From an uncultured Clostridium sp. (GTDB taxonomy: Bacteria; Bacillota; Clostridia; TANB77; CAG-508), in assembly GCA_947648495.1 (NCBI GenBank), contig CANSOA010000006.1, positions 29,915-93,914 on the forward strand: a DNA stretch of 64,000 nucleotides, read 5' to 3'. Shown here piece after piece: positions 10,080 through 20,755 of the stretch (within the stretch, counting starts at the first letter, position 1; each line of letters begins with the position of its first letter). Under the pieces are notes generated by a model. It ran no database searches, had not been told where the DNA came from, and saw nothing but the letters and a program-made list of their open reading frames with translations. The translations under genes and the position numbers were made by a program.

Positions 10080-11327
10080 ATGGAAAAACTCAAGAAATAC
10101 AAAGTTTTTATGTCTGATATGTTACTCAATATGATTGGTTTTGGCATTTATATTGTGGCACAGCAAATTTTGTTGTTGCCATTATTGGCTAAAATGGTAA
10201 ATGATGAAATGTATTCGAGTATTGTTTTATATCTTTCGATTTTGAATGTGGTTTGTAATGTTACAGGTGGAGAATTGGGAAATGTAAGATTGATTCGAGA
10301 TTATGATTATCAAGAAAAAAATATAAAAGGGGATTTCGTGAGAATTTTGCTCGTTATTTCCTTTATTATTACAGTTATTTTATTGCCAATTTTTATATGT
10401 TATATTCACTATTCTGTCATAGGAAGTATATTGCTGGTAGTTACCATTTTAATGGCGAATCTTCGCTTGTATGGAACTTGTTATTATAGATTACAGCAAC
10501 AATATGGAAAAGTAATTTGGCAAAATGTTTGTTATTTAATAGGAATGGTTACAAGTTTAGGAATTTTTAAGTTCTGTGAAAATATTTATCTTTTATTGTT
10601 GATTCCAGAATTTGTATCCATGATGTATGCTTTAAAAAATTCCGATATTTTGCAAATGAAATTAGTCAAAACCACCGAAATGATTCATACGGTTAAAAAA
10701 TATTTTCAATTAGGTTTTGTTTCAATGTTGACAAACTTAATGGCGTATTTTGATAAATTTTTGATTTATCCAATTTTTGGGGCAACGTTAGTGGCAGTTT
10801 ATTATGCGGTCAATTCCATGTCCAAAATTGCTAATTTGATTACAAATCCAATTGCTAATGTTATTTTATCTTGGGTATCTGGGAAAAGAGGAGAAAAGAA
10901 TAAATCCAAAATTATAAGAATGACACTTTTTATGAATGTAGCAGTTGTATTAATAGTAACATTATTAACTATACCGCTGACTTATTTGTCCTTAAAAATT
11001 TTGTATCATCAATATTTTTCGGAAGCTTTAGTGTTAATCATTCCGATTTCGATTACAGCGGCATTTGGTACAGCAGTTACGCTGATGAAATCGGTTTTGT
11101 TGAAGTTTTCTAATACAAATCAGTTAGTGGGTGTGTATTTTGTATATTTTATTTTATTTGTCTTGTTTGGTTATTTTCTGAGCAAAGCAAATGGAATTTT
11201 GGGATTTGCCATAGCAAATTTGATGGCAAAAATCGGATTATGGTTGGCATTTATTGGATTATTAATCCAAGCAAAAAAGGAAAAAATAGGAGAAGAAAAT
11301 GAAGTTAATGAGTCAAATAAAAGATAA
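10080..11327 (+). CDS. Polysaccharide flippase (Wzx/MATE-like)
   Basis: Multi-TM ~415 aa protein within glycan cluster, PIANVILSWVSGKRG. Confidence 0.75.
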   Translation: MEKLKKYKVFMSDMLLNMIGFGIYIVAQQILLLPLLAKMVNDEMYSSIVLYLSILNVVCNVTGGELGNVRLIRDYDYQEKNIKGDFVRILLVISFIITVILLPIFICYIHYSVIGSILLVVTILMANLRLYGTCYYRLQQQYGKVIWQNVCYLIGMVTSLGIFKFCENIYLLLLIPEFVSMMYALKNSDILQMKLVKTTEMIHTVKKYFQLGFVSMLTNLMAYFDKFLIYPIFGATLVAVYYAVNSMSKIANLITNPIANVILSWVSGKRGEKNKSKIIRMTLFMNVAVVLIVTLLTIPLTYLSLKILYHQYFSEALVLIIPISITAAFGTAVTLMKSVLLKFSNTNQLVGVYFVYFILFVLFGYFLSKANGILGFAIANLMAKIGLWLAFIGLLIQAKKEKIGEENEVNESNKR

Positions 11328-12553
11328 AAATAATTTACCCATTTTATTATTTTTAATAGTATTAATCAATTATGTGCCCTTGTTTATAAACAATGCGTTT
11401 ACCAAAGAATCGAAGGCAGTTGGTATGAGCATGATGGCACTATGTTTTTGTATAGAGATTGTATTATTAGTTTTTTTTTATTGGCAAAATAGAAAAAGTG
11501 TTCAAAATATAAAAGTCAATAGTATATTGCTTTTAGGGGTTGTTTTTATTCTGTTTATGGTTCAGGTAAAAAATTGGTTACAACATAATTTTTATTGGAT
11601 GGATATTTTAAATATTGGTTGTATGTTTGTAAATATTATTTTGTTTTATATTGCTGTTTACGATTTTAAAATTAGTGAAAAAAATATGGTTCTATTTTTT
11701 AAAGGGATTTTCTGGATTGGGATAGTTGCTGTTGTTTGGAATTGCGTTTTATTTTATCAAGAAATAGGAGCCGAATTGGGATTTTTAAAATTAGATAATA
11801 GTAATCATTATATCAAAAATATAAAAGGTTTTTTTGCTAACCGAAATTCACTGGCATTTTTTTTATATATTGCTGTTATGGCAAATGCGTTTATTGTGAA
11901 TTTTGAAAAAAATAAAAGATTTTATAAAATTTCTTTTTTTATATTTTTATTTGGAATTTGGTGTACTCATTCCAAAACAGGTTATGTATTAGCGGTTGGC
12001 TTTTTAGAGGGGTATTTGTTTTTAAATGATAATTATACAATTAAAAAAAGAATTAAGATGTGTTTTTTGGTAGGAATGATAGGCGTTATTGGAATTTTGA
12101 ACATTATGGGAATTCTACCAAAACAAAAAAATGTCATCGCATTAGATAATATCAAAACCTTGTCTAGCAGAACGGTTCTTTGGGAAAAAGGAATAGAAAT
12201 TTTAAATAATTCACCTGCTAACTACATTTTCGGAGTCGGAAGGTTTCGTGCAACGCACGGTTTGACATTGAAAAATAAGACTTTTACTCAATTTCATAAT
12301 ATTTACTTAGAAATGATTTTAACAGGCGGAATCATACAATTTACCTATATTGGTTTTCTCTATTTTGGCGTGATTCGAAAAATTATGAAATCGCATTTAG
12401 AAAAAAATTTTAAAAGAATTTATTTTATGATGTATCTAACTTATGCAGTTTATATGATGAGTGAAAGCCTACGGCAGATTTTCCATTGGCTGTGTCGATA
12501 CATTATGTTTGACTATTTTCTTTACAATGCCATTATTACATAGCAATAGTTAG
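11299..12553 (+). CDS. O-antigen polymerase/ligase-like membrane protein; probable +1 shift at CGG 12472
   Basis: Multi-TM protein with FFANRNSLAFFLYIA, HSKTGYVLAVG, FGVGRFRATHG, TFTQFHNIYLEMILTGGI. +1 at 12472 gives ...MSESLGRFSIGCVDTLCLTIFFTMPLLHSNS* ending 12553 instead of ...SLRQIFHWLCRYIMFDYFLYNAIIT* ending 12543. Confidence 0.7.
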
Positions 12554-12583
12554 CATAAAAAATCAGAAACAAAGGAGCGAAAA

Positions 12584-13618
12584 ATGATTGTATTAAAACT
12601 AATACGAATAATTTTCCTATTTGGCATTGGTCCACAATTGCTAGGAATGTTGGTTACCAGATTTAGGAAAGAAAAAAATCCAGTTTTTTTCAGTTTTGTT
12701 ATGGGATATTTCCTACAATTTGCAATTTTACAACTATTAGCAGTTCCCATGATATTTCTTAAAATGAAATTTTCGACTCTTTTTTATAGTTGGGGCAATA
12801 TGATTGGAATACTTGCAATCGTGTCATTTGTTCTAAATATACATCGATTTAAAATACAAGATTTATGGAATACAATAAAAGACAATTTCAATGTGCCAAA
12901 TATAATCGCTGGATTATTCATTCTGGTACAAGTGATTGTTCCAATGATTTATATGCATGTTGACCAAGACGATTCCTTTTATGTTGTAACAGCTAGCACC
13001 AGTATAGCAGAAAATAGTATGTATATTGTAGCGGCAGAAGACGGATTGGAGTATCAAAGATTACCGCCCAGATACGTTTTATCGCCATTTCCATTGTATT
13101 TAGCTAGCGTATCTGTTGCAATAGGCGTTCATCCAACAATTGTAGCTCACACGATATTGCCACCAATCTTTATTTTATTGGCTTATATGATTTATACTCA
13201 AATAGCGTTTCACTTATTCAAGGGAGAAAAAAAGGCAGTTAGCATTTTCCTTATATTTTTAAGCTTGCTTTATATTTGGGGGAATTTTTCTATTTATACT
13301 AATTTTACTTTTTTATTATTGCGTATTTGGCAGGGAAAAGCGATGCTCGCTAATGTCATCTTACCTGCAATATGGCTTATGTTTTTAGAGTGCATAAAAA
13401 ACGATAAAAAAATAGGAAATTGGCTGATTTTACTCATGGTAATGATAGCGTCTTGCCATGTTTCCTCGATGGGAATTGCCTTAGCTCCCATGACGTTAGG
13501 CGGATTGGCAGTTGTTTTTTCAATCCGAAATAGGAAAATTAGTTATATCCTAAAATCAGCAATTTGTATGATACCAAATCTAATATACGGACTAACCTAT
13601 TTATTCATGATAAGATAA
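12584..13618 (+). CDS. Multi-TM membrane protein, N-terminal part of a DUF6077-like protein
   Basis: MIYMHVDQDDSFYVVTASTSIAENSMY; multi-TM; immediately followed by 13634 ORF. Confidence 0.6.
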   Translation: MIVLKLIRIIFLFGIGPQLLGMLVTRFRKEKNPVFFSFVMGYFLQFAILQLLAVPMIFLKMKFSTLFYSWGNMIGILAIVSFVLNIHRFKIQDLWNTIKDNFNVPNIIAGLFILVQVIVPMIYMHVDQDDSFYVVTASTSIAENSMYIVAAEDGLEYQRLPPRYVLSPFPLYLASVSVAIGVHPTIVAHTILPPIFILLAYMIYTQIAFHLFKGEKKAVSIFLIFLSLLYIWGNFSIYTNFTFLLLRIWQGKAMLANVILPAIWLMFLECIKNDKKIGNWLILLMVMIASCHVSSMGIALAPMTLGGLAVVFSIRNRKISYILKSAICMIPNLIYGLTYLFMIR

Positions 13619-13633
13619 AGGAGTTGAATTAGT

Positions 13634-14422
13634 ATGTTTAGCGATAATATACAAATCATTCAAGATTCATTTTTGAAATATAAAGGAACTAGCATGTATT
13701 TTGCCTTGTTTGCTATAGCAGAATTGTTTATTTTTCTAAAAGAGAAAGATAAAAATCATAAAACATTTTTGCTCTATTATTCCTGTTTTGCTTTATTTAT
13801 TATACTAAATCCGATTTTTCAAAAATGTGTCAATAAAATATTAGATAAATATGTTTATTGGAGAACTTTTTGGATTTTGCCAATCGGCATGGTTATTGCC
13901 TATGTAGCGACTTGTGTGATAAAAGAGATTTCTCGAAAAAGCAATAAAATCATTGTCTTTTTTACGCTATGTGTCCTAATTATAGCAAGCGGACAATTGA
14001 TTTATACCTCAGAAAATTACCAAAAAGTAAATAATTTATACAAATTACCAGACGAATCGGTAGAAATCGTTGAAATCATAAGTAAGATTCCGTTTATGGC
14101 AAATAAAAAAGTTATGACATCAACTGCCTTACTTCCTGACATAAGGCAATTAAACGAAGCCATACAATTAGCTTACAGAAGGGTACCAAATGGACAATAT
14201 GACAAATATCCAATTGTTGACTATTACAATTCAGGAGACGTCGAAAATTTGATGAAACTTTGCCAGAAAGAAAACGTAAATATTCTCATTTATGACAATT
14301 CCATTGAGCTTGCTATTTCGCCAACGCATTACGGTTTTGCCTTATATGCACAAACGCAAAATTATGATATTTATATTCCTTTCCAAAATTTAGAATTTCA
14401 AAAAGAGCAAACAAACAGTTGA
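13634..14422 (+). CDS. Membrane protein, C-terminal part of a DUF6077-like protein
   Basis: Same frame as preceding ORF but separated by two stops and its own AAAGGAG RBS; N-terminal TM helices and soluble C-terminus. Confidence 0.55.
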   Translation: MFSDNIQIIQDSFLKYKGTSMYFALFAIAELFIFLKEKDKNHKTFLLYYSCFALFIILNPIFQKCVNKILDKYVYWRTFWILPIGMVIAYVATCVIKEISRKSNKIIVFFTLCVLIIASGQLIYTSENYQKVNNLYKLPDESVEIVEIISKIPFMANKKVMTSTALLPDIRQLNEAIQLAYRRVPNGQYDKYPIVDYYNSGDVENLMKLCQKENVNILIYDNSIELAISPTHYGFALYAQTQNYDIYIPFQNLEFQKEQTNS

Positions 14423-14529
14423 AACTTCCAAAACAATATGATATAGTAATTAAAAATAAAACAACATTCACCATACACAAAATAAAATAATAAAATAATA
14501 GAAAATAGAAACGATAAAAGGAGGAAAAT

Positions 14530-15172
14530 ATGGCTTATCTTATTCTTGCAATTCTTGCCTATCTAATTGGTAGTGTAAATTTTTCCGTTCTAATCAGCAA
14601 AAAAATGGCTGGTTTTGATGTTCGCGAAAAAGGAAGTGGAAATGGTGGAACCACAAATGTTTTAAGAACCGTTGGCAAAAAAGCGGCGATTTTAACTTTG
14701 CTAGCTGACATCGCAAAAGGAATTTTAGCAATTATGATTGCCTATCTTGTCGGAAAATTCGCAAAAGCAAATCCAGCTATATTAGTACAAATAGCTGCTA
14801 TTGGAGTTGTTGTCGGACACACATTTCCCGTATTTTTTGGCTTTCGTGGAGGAAAAGGAATCGCAACCAGTTTAGGAATTTTATTATTACTAAATTGGGA
14901 AATTGGTTTAGTTTGCTTAATTTTTGCCGTGAGTTTAATGGTAATCACGCGTATGGTATCGCTTCGGTTCGATTTCAGCGGCAGTATTATTTCCAATTCT
15001 TACACTTTTTATGAAAGAGCATTATTTAGTTTCTGGAAATTATTTGATTTTTGGTATTCTTATGGCAGGATTTATTCTATTTAACCATAGAACAAATATC
15101 AAAAGAATTTTAAGTGGAACAGAAAATAAATTAAGTTTTCATAAAGAAAAAATGGAAGGAGAAAAAGAATGA
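14530..15172 (+). CDS. plsY: Glycerol-3-phosphate acyltransferase PlsY, reading frame interrupted by +1 shift at CGG 14965
   Basis: MAYLILAILAYLIGSVNFSVLISKKMAGFDVREKGSGNGGTTNVLRTVGKKAAILTLLADIAKG. After removing C14965: MVSLGSISAAVLFPILTLFMKEHYLVSGNYLIFGILMAGFILFNHRTNIKRILSGTENKLSF... ending at TGA overlapping the gpsA start (ATGA). Confidence 0.93.
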
Positions 15173-16152
15173 GAATTTGCGTAATCGGAAGTGGCAGTTG
15201 GGGAATTGCGCTTAGTATATATTTAGCAAATCAGGGAAATACTATTAAAGTATGGTCCTTTGACGAAAACGAAAAAAATAAAATCAATGAGGAAAAAAAA
15301 TGTATCTTTTTGCCCAATATTGATTTGCCGAATGGAATTACTTGTACAAACAGTTATGAAGAGGCAATTCAAGATACTGAAATTATTTTACATGTAACGC
15401 CATCGAAATTTGTACGAAATACCATTAAAGGCTATCAAAATTTTATTCAGCCAAATCAGATTGTATTGATGTGTTCCAAAGGCTTTGAAGCAGAAACCAA
15501 TCTTACATTGGATGACGTCATTGAAGAAGAATTACCAAATATCCAATATGGAATTTTGTCAGGTCCAAGCCATGCAGAGGAAGTAGCGATTGGTGTTCCA
15601 ACAGCGTTAGTAGTGGCATCCAAAAGTGAAGAAGTGATTCAAAAAGTAACAGATGTTTTTAAAAGCAATTTGCTACGAATGTATCACACAAAAGATGTAA
15701 AAGGAGTAGAAATTGGAGGTGCACTAAAAAATATTATTGCTTTTTGTGCTGGTGCAGCGGTTGGTTTAGAATTTGGAGACAACACATTTGCCATGCTTGC
15801 TACAAGAGGATTAGTCGAGATTACAAGATTAGGAATAGCGATGGGCGCGCAAGACAAAACGTTCTATGGATTGACAGGTTTAGGAGATTTGATTGTTACT
15901 TGTGGAAGTCAGCATAGCAGAAATCGAAAAGCAGGAGAATTAATCGCCAAAGGCTACTCCATCGAAGAGGCAAAAAGGCAAATCGGCATGACAATTGAAA
16001 GTATTGATAACATTGACGTAGCCTATGATTTAGCAAAAAAATATCAAGTCGAAATGCCAATAGTCGAAACCGTTTATGACGTGTTATACAATGGATTAGA
16101 CCCTAAAAAAGCAGTCAATCAATTAATGACCCGCAAATTAAAACCAGAATAA
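15169..16152 (+). CDS. gpsA: Glycerol-3-phosphate dehydrogenase [NAD(P)+]
   Basis: MRICVIGSGSWGIALSIYLANQGN; SGPSHAEEVAIGVPTALV; GAQDKTFYGLTGLGDLIVTC. Confidence 0.97.
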   Translation: MRICVIGSGSWGIALSIYLANQGNTIKVWSFDENEKNKINEEKKCIFLPNIDLPNGITCTNSYEEAIQDTEIILHVTPSKFVRNTIKGYQNFIQPNQIVLMCSKGFEAETNLTLDDVIEEELPNIQYGILSGPSHAEEVAIGVPTALVVASKSEEVIQKVTDVFKSNLLRMYHTKDVKGVEIGGALKNIIAFCAGAAVGLEFGDNTFAMLATRGLVEITRLGIAMGAQDKTFYGLTGLGDLIVTCGSQHSRNRKAGELIAKGYSIEEAKRQIGMTIESIDNIDVAYDLAKKYQVEMPIVETVYDVLYNGLDPKKAVNQLMTRKLKPE

Positions 16153-16157
16153 AACCA

Positions 16158-16183
16158 CGTAGGGACGATTATCAATCGCCCGC
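16158..16183. repeat. Dispersed short palindromic repeat copy
   Basis: cgtagggacgattatcaatcgcccgc, matches copy at 23321 (cgtaggggcgattattaatcgcccgc). Confidence 0.7.
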
Positions 16184-16262
16184 TCTCGATGCAGGCACAA
16201 CATATAAAAAACAAAAATGCCAGCACGATTTACAAAAACAAAAAAATTAAGGAGGAATCAAA

Positions 16263-16754
16263 ATGGATTTTTTTAACAAATTAGGAAAAAAAGCCAGTGA
16301 AACATATCAAGTGACAAAGGAGAAAACAGTTAAGTTTTCAGAAGAAATGAAATTAAGAAGCAAAATCAATGACGCAAAAAATAAAATTACAGATTTGTAC
16401 GAAGAAATTGGACAATGTGTTTATAATCAATTCAAGACCAACTTAGAAGAAGGCAAAGAAGATATTGCAAACAAATGCGAAGAAATTGCTCAACAATTTG
16501 ACGAAATTTCAAAATTAGAAACACAAATTTTATCCTTAAAAGAAGTCAAAAAATGCACAAAATGTGGAGAAGAAATCGGCACAAAAGACGCTTTTTGCTC
16601 AAAATGCGGAAAAGAACAGCTACAAACCGAAAAAGTAGAAGTCAAAGTAGAAGTTCAACAAGAACCAAAAGACATACAAGAAGCAGAAGTAACACAAATA
16701 AAAAATGTAGAAGAACCATCAAATGAAGAAAATACAAAGAATGAGGAGGAATAA
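16263..16754 (+). CDS. Zinc-ribbon domain protein
   Basis: CTKCGEEIGTKDAFCSKCGKEQ double CxxC motif with coiled-coil N-terminus. Confidence 0.75.
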   Translation: MDFFNKLGKKASETYQVTKEKTVKFSEEMKLRSKINDAKNKITDLYEEIGQCVYNQFKTNLEEGKEDIANKCEEIAQQFDEISKLETQILSLKEVKKCTKCGEEIGTKDAFCSKCGKEQLQTEKVEVKVEVQQEPKDIQEAEVTQIKNVEEPSNEENTKNEEE

Positions 16755-16757
16755 AAA

Positions 16758-17675
16758 ATGGGGAAAATATTAATTTTTGGGCACAAAAATCCAGATACAG
16801 ATTCAATCACATCTAGTTTGGTTTTAGCCAATTTAGAAAAAAAATTAGGAAACGATGTAGAAGCTTGTCGATTAGGAAAAGTAAATAAGGAAACACAATA
16901 TGTTTTAAATTATTTAGGAATCGAGCCTCCACGTTTGATAGAGGATGCACAAGATGGTACAGAAGTTATGTTAGTTGACCATGCCAATAGCAATGAATCC
17001 ATTGACAATTTGAAAAATGTAAAAATAGTAAAAATAGTTGATCACCATCAAGTAGCTTTAAATACAGGATATCCTCTATATTATAGAGCAGAACCTGTTG
17101 GCTGTACAGAAACGATTTTATACAAATTATATCAAGAAAATGGAATAGAAATTGACAAAACCATTGCAACACTTATGTTATCAGCTATTATTTCAGATAC
17201 CTTATTATTCAAATCACCAACTTGCACACAAACAGACATTCAAACAGCCCAAACATTAGCTCAAATCGCTGAAATTGATTGCGCTACATATGGCTTAGAA
17301 ATGCTAAAAGCAGGAACGGATTTAAGTGAATTTTCCATTCCAGAAATTTTAAATTTAGATGCCAAAGAAATTGATTTGAAAAATACCAAATCCATCATTG
17401 CACAAGTAAACACTGCTTCCATTGAAGAAGTCATGAATATGAAAGCAGATTTAGAAAGTGGAATGCAAAATATAATGAACGAAAAAGGTCTAGATTTATT
17501 TATGTTGCTGATTACCGACATCATAAACAGCAATTCTCAAGTAATTGTTTTAGGAAAAAGAGCGGATTTAGTAGAAAAATCGTATTCTATAAAATTAGAA
17601 AACAATACAGCTCTTTTAAAAGGTGTCGTGTCACGTAAAAAGCAAGTTGTGCCAATTTTAACAGAAAATGCATAG
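16758..17675 (+). CDS. ppaC: Manganese-dependent inorganic pyrophosphatase (DHH/DHHA2)
   Basis: ILIFGHKNPDTDSITSSL; VDHANSNESI; KIVDHHQVALNTGYPLYYRAEPVGCTETI. Confidence 0.93.
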   Translation: MGKILIFGHKNPDTDSITSSLVLANLEKKLGNDVEACRLGKVNKETQYVLNYLGIEPPRLIEDAQDGTEVMLVDHANSNESIDNLKNVKIVKIVDHHQVALNTGYPLYYRAEPVGCTETILYKLYQENGIEIDKTIATLMLSAIISDTLLFKSPTCTQTDIQTAQTLAQIAEIDCATYGLEMLKAGTDLSEFSIPEILNLDAKEIDLKNTKSIIAQVNTASIEEVMNMKADLESGMQNIMNEKGLDLFMLLITDIINSNSQVIVLGKRADLVEKSYSIKLENNTALLKGVVSRKKQVVPILTENA

Positions 17676-17711
17676 ACAAAGAACATACGAATTTGTAGGA
17701 GATGAAGTATT

Positions 17712-19490
17712 TTGAGTGGTAGAAATAATCGAATTGTAAGAAATAGAGAAAGAAGTAATGATTTTAAGGGAAATTTTATAAAAGTCTTAATCGGACTTGT
17801 AATTTTGATTTTGCTCATAAGTATCTGTGTTATAATTTACAAAAAACAACCCAACTCCAAAAAAGAAATAGCACAAAATTTTGAGGAAAATGGTAGTTCT
17901 TTGTATGAATATTTCATGCTTAGCTCCAAAGAAAACATCGGTGTAATTGACAAAAAGGCAAATATGCTAATCGAACCTAAATACACCAAAATTGATATTC
18001 CGAATCCTGCCAAAGACGTATTTTTCTGCTATACAGAAGACGGTAACTATCAAATATTCAATCAAAAAGCGGAAGAAATCTTAACCCAATTTGACCAAGT
18101 AGAAGTCATTCAATCCACCAACGAAAATCGTGAAACAGAAAAAAATGCCCTAAAATACAAACAAAATGACTTATATGGTTTAATCGATTTAAATGGAAAT
18201 GTCATAACAGAACCCATTTATCAACAAATACAAAGCATGAATGATAAACCAGGCAATTTATTAATCCAAAAAGACAATCAATATGGCGTTCTAGATGCGG
18301 TTGGCAATACAATCATCGAGCCAGAATATGATAGTATTTCTGCAGACGGATATTGTTCTGGAGAAGATTTATACCAAAAAACAGGTTACATCGTTTCTCA
18401 AAAAACAAAAGATGGTGTCAATTTTGGATACATAGATTTTAAGGGAAATCAGTTGTTAGATGTCCAATACGAATCCTTAGAAAGAGCGCTAGAATATGAG
18501 GAAAATGACATTTACCTAATCGCCATGCAAAAAGGGAAAAAAGGCGTTTTTAAAAACAAAAAGAAAATCATTGATTTCAATTTTCAAGATATTCAATATT
18601 CTGACTTTTCCAATATTTTTATTGTCAATAAAAATGGAAAATACGGTTTTTATAACACAAAAGGAAAAAACATTTTAAAACCAGAATACGACCAATACAC
18701 CATCGCTGGAAACTACATTTCAGTAGAAAAAAACAAAAACACGCAATTATTTGATGTCAACGGAAATCTAGTCAATACAAGTTCCTATACCAAAATGATT
18801 GAAACCGAAAATCCAGCCTATTTTATTGCAGAAGACGAAGAAGGTTTTTACAGTATTATCAGCAAAGATGTAACTATTGAAGAAAAATACGTTCAAATCG
18901 AATACGCTTTTGAACATTATTTTATCATCACGGATGAAACGGGAAAAACGGGTGTTATCAATGCTATCACAAAAGAAATTGAAATCAAGCCTGTTTATGA
19001 TTTCATCATTCAAATTGAAGGAACCAAAGTTCTTCAAGCCATTGACGGCACGAATAATCGAATGGATATTTATGCCAAAGATTTAGACAAAACCATCACT
19101 ATGGAAGATGCGATTGTAGAAACACTTGAAGGTCGCTATGGAATTTGTTATTCCGAAAACGAAATGAAATATTTTAATCAAGATGGAGAAATTGTAGAAA
19201 ATACTGAAGTTTATCCAGACAAAAAGCTATATGCAACTTGTCAAAATGACAAATGGGGATTCTGCGATTTATCAGGAAAACAAATAGTAGAATGTCAATA
19301 TGATATTGTCACAGAATATAATCAATATGGTTTTGCAGGCATCAAAAAAGACGGAAAATGGGGCGTTGTAGACGAAGAAGGAAAGGTGATTGTGGAACCC
19401 ACGTATGAATTAGATACATATTATTTTCCACAATTTATTGGAAAATATCGATTGATGCAATCAGAAATTGTTTATTGTGAAGAGGTTTAA
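17712..19490 (+). CDS. Membrane-anchored WG-repeat protein
   Basis: TTG start, N-terminal TM, multiple repeats such as NQYGVLDAVGNTIIEPEYD, GKYGFYNTKGKNILKPEYD, GKWGVVDEEGKVIVEPTYE. Confidence 0.85.
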   Translation: MSGRNNRIVRNRERSNDFKGNFIKVLIGLVILILLISICVIIYKKQPNSKKEIAQNFEENGSSLYEYFMLSSKENIGVIDKKANMLIEPKYTKIDIPNPAKDVFFCYTEDGNYQIFNQKAEEILTQFDQVEVIQSTNENRETEKNALKYKQNDLYGLIDLNGNVITEPIYQQIQSMNDKPGNLLIQKDNQYGVLDAVGNTIIEPEYDSISADGYCSGEDLYQKTGYIVSQKTKDGVNFGYIDFKGNQLLDVQYESLERALEYEENDIYLIAMQKGKKGVFKNKKKIIDFNFQDIQYSDFSNIFIVNKNGKYGFYNTKGKNILKPEYDQYTIAGNYISVEKNKNTQLFDVNGNLVNTSSYTKMIETENPAYFIAEDEEGFYSIISKDVTIEEKYVQIEYAFEHYFIITDETGKTGVINAITKEIEIKPVYDFIIQIEGTKVLQAIDGTNNRMDIYAKDLDKTITMEDAIVETLEGRYGICYSENEMKYFNQDGEIVENTEVYPDKKLYATCQNDKWGFCDLSGKQIVECQYDIVTEYNQYGFAGIKKDGKWGVVDEEGKVIVEPTYELDTYYFPQFIGKYRLMQSEIVYCEEV

Positions 19491-19493
19491 GTT

Positions 19494-20741
19494 ATGTATC
19501 AAGAATTTGGAATTAGCGAAAAAATAGAAAATTTAGCAAATGAAGCGGAGGCAAATTTACAATCAGAATTTGCCAAAATCGATGTAGCTTGCACGAAAAA
19601 TAGTTTAAAAGTGCTAACCGCTTTTCAGAAACATAAAATAGCGGAAGTCCATTTCGGCTCAACTACTGGCTACGGTTATGACGACATCGGGCGTGATACC
19701 ATTGAGAAAGTGTTTGCAGACGTATTAAAAGCCGAAGATAGCCTAGTCCGAACGCAATTTATTTCTGGTACACATGCGATAACCGTTGCACTTTTTGCCT
19801 GTCTGCGTCCAAAAGACACAATGCTTAGCATTTGTGGCAAACCATACGATACGTTAGATCCAATTATTGGGCTTCAAGAAAACGCAAGTTCCTTAAAAGC
19901 ATACCAAATAAACTATGAGCAAATTGATTTAAAAAACAACGATTTTGATATTCCAGCTATCCTAGAAAGAGTCAAGAAAAAAGACGTCAAACTCATTGAA
20001 ATTCAGCGTTCGAGGGGCTACAGTTTGCGAAATAGTTTGACCATCGATAAAATGGAAAATGTGATTCGAGAAATTAGAAAAGTCAATCCAGAAGTCATCA
20101 TTATGGTGGATAATTGTTATGGCGAATTTGTGCAAGAAAAAGAGCCAATTGAAGTTGGTGCCGATATGATGGTAGGGTCACTCATTAAAAATTTGGGCGG
20201 TGGTTTAGCGCCAAACGGAGCCTACATTGCAGGAAGAAAAGATTTGGTAGCTTTATGTGCCGAAAGGCTTACTGCGCCCGGACAAGGCAAAGAAGTAGGT
20301 CCAACATTAGGCATCAACAAAAATATTTTGCAAGGCTTATATATGGCACCAAATGTAGTGGCAAGTAGCTTAAAGACGGCGGTTTTTACAAGTTATCTAA
20401 TGGAAAAATTAGGTTACAAAGTACAACCTAAATTTCACGAAATACGAGCTGATATAGTGCAGACAATCGAATTTGGAGACGAAGAAAAATTAGTAAAATA
20501 TTGTCAAGGGATTCAAAGTGGTTCAGCAATTGATTCAGTTTCTGTTCCAATGCCTTGGGATATGCCGGGTTATACAGACAAAGTAATTATGGCAGCAGGC
20601 GCATTTACAATGGGTTCTTCAATTGAACTTTCTTGTGATGCACCAATTCGAGAGCCGTTTATTGCTTTTCAGCAGGGCGGATTGACTTATGAATATGGAA
20701 AATTAGGTGTTTTAAAAGCAATTCAAAATCTGGAAAATTAA
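19494..20741 (+). CDS. Methionine gamma-lyase family / aluminium-resistance-like PLP protein
   Basis: VHFGSTTGYGYDDIGRDTIEKVFADVLKAEDSLVRTQFISGTHAI; GGGLAPNGAYIAGRKDLV. Confidence 0.93.
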   Translation: MYQEFGISEKIENLANEAEANLQSEFAKIDVACTKNSLKVLTAFQKHKIAEVHFGSTTGYGYDDIGRDTIEKVFADVLKAEDSLVRTQFISGTHAITVALFACLRPKDTMLSICGKPYDTLDPIIGLQENASSLKAYQINYEQIDLKNNDFDIPAILERVKKKDVKLIEIQRSRGYSLRNSLTIDKMENVIREIRKVNPEVIIMVDNCYGEFVQEKEPIEVGADMMVGSLIKNLGGGLAPNGAYIAGRKDLVALCAERLTAPGQGKEVGPTLGINKNILQGLYMAPNVVASSLKTAVFTSYLMEKLGYKVQPKFHEIRADIVQTIEFGDEEKLVKYCQGIQSGSAIDSVSVPMPWDMPGYTDKVIMAAGAFTMGSSIELSCDAPIREPFIAFQQGGLTYEYGKLGVLKAIQNLEN

Positions 20742-20755
20742 TTGTTTGAGGAAAA

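Noticed and set aside
12584-14422. Treating the two DUF6077-like ORFs as another frameshifted gene
   Set aside because: They are in the same frame separated by two stop codons, with a good AAAGGAG RBS and ATG for the second ORF; no CGG at the junction.
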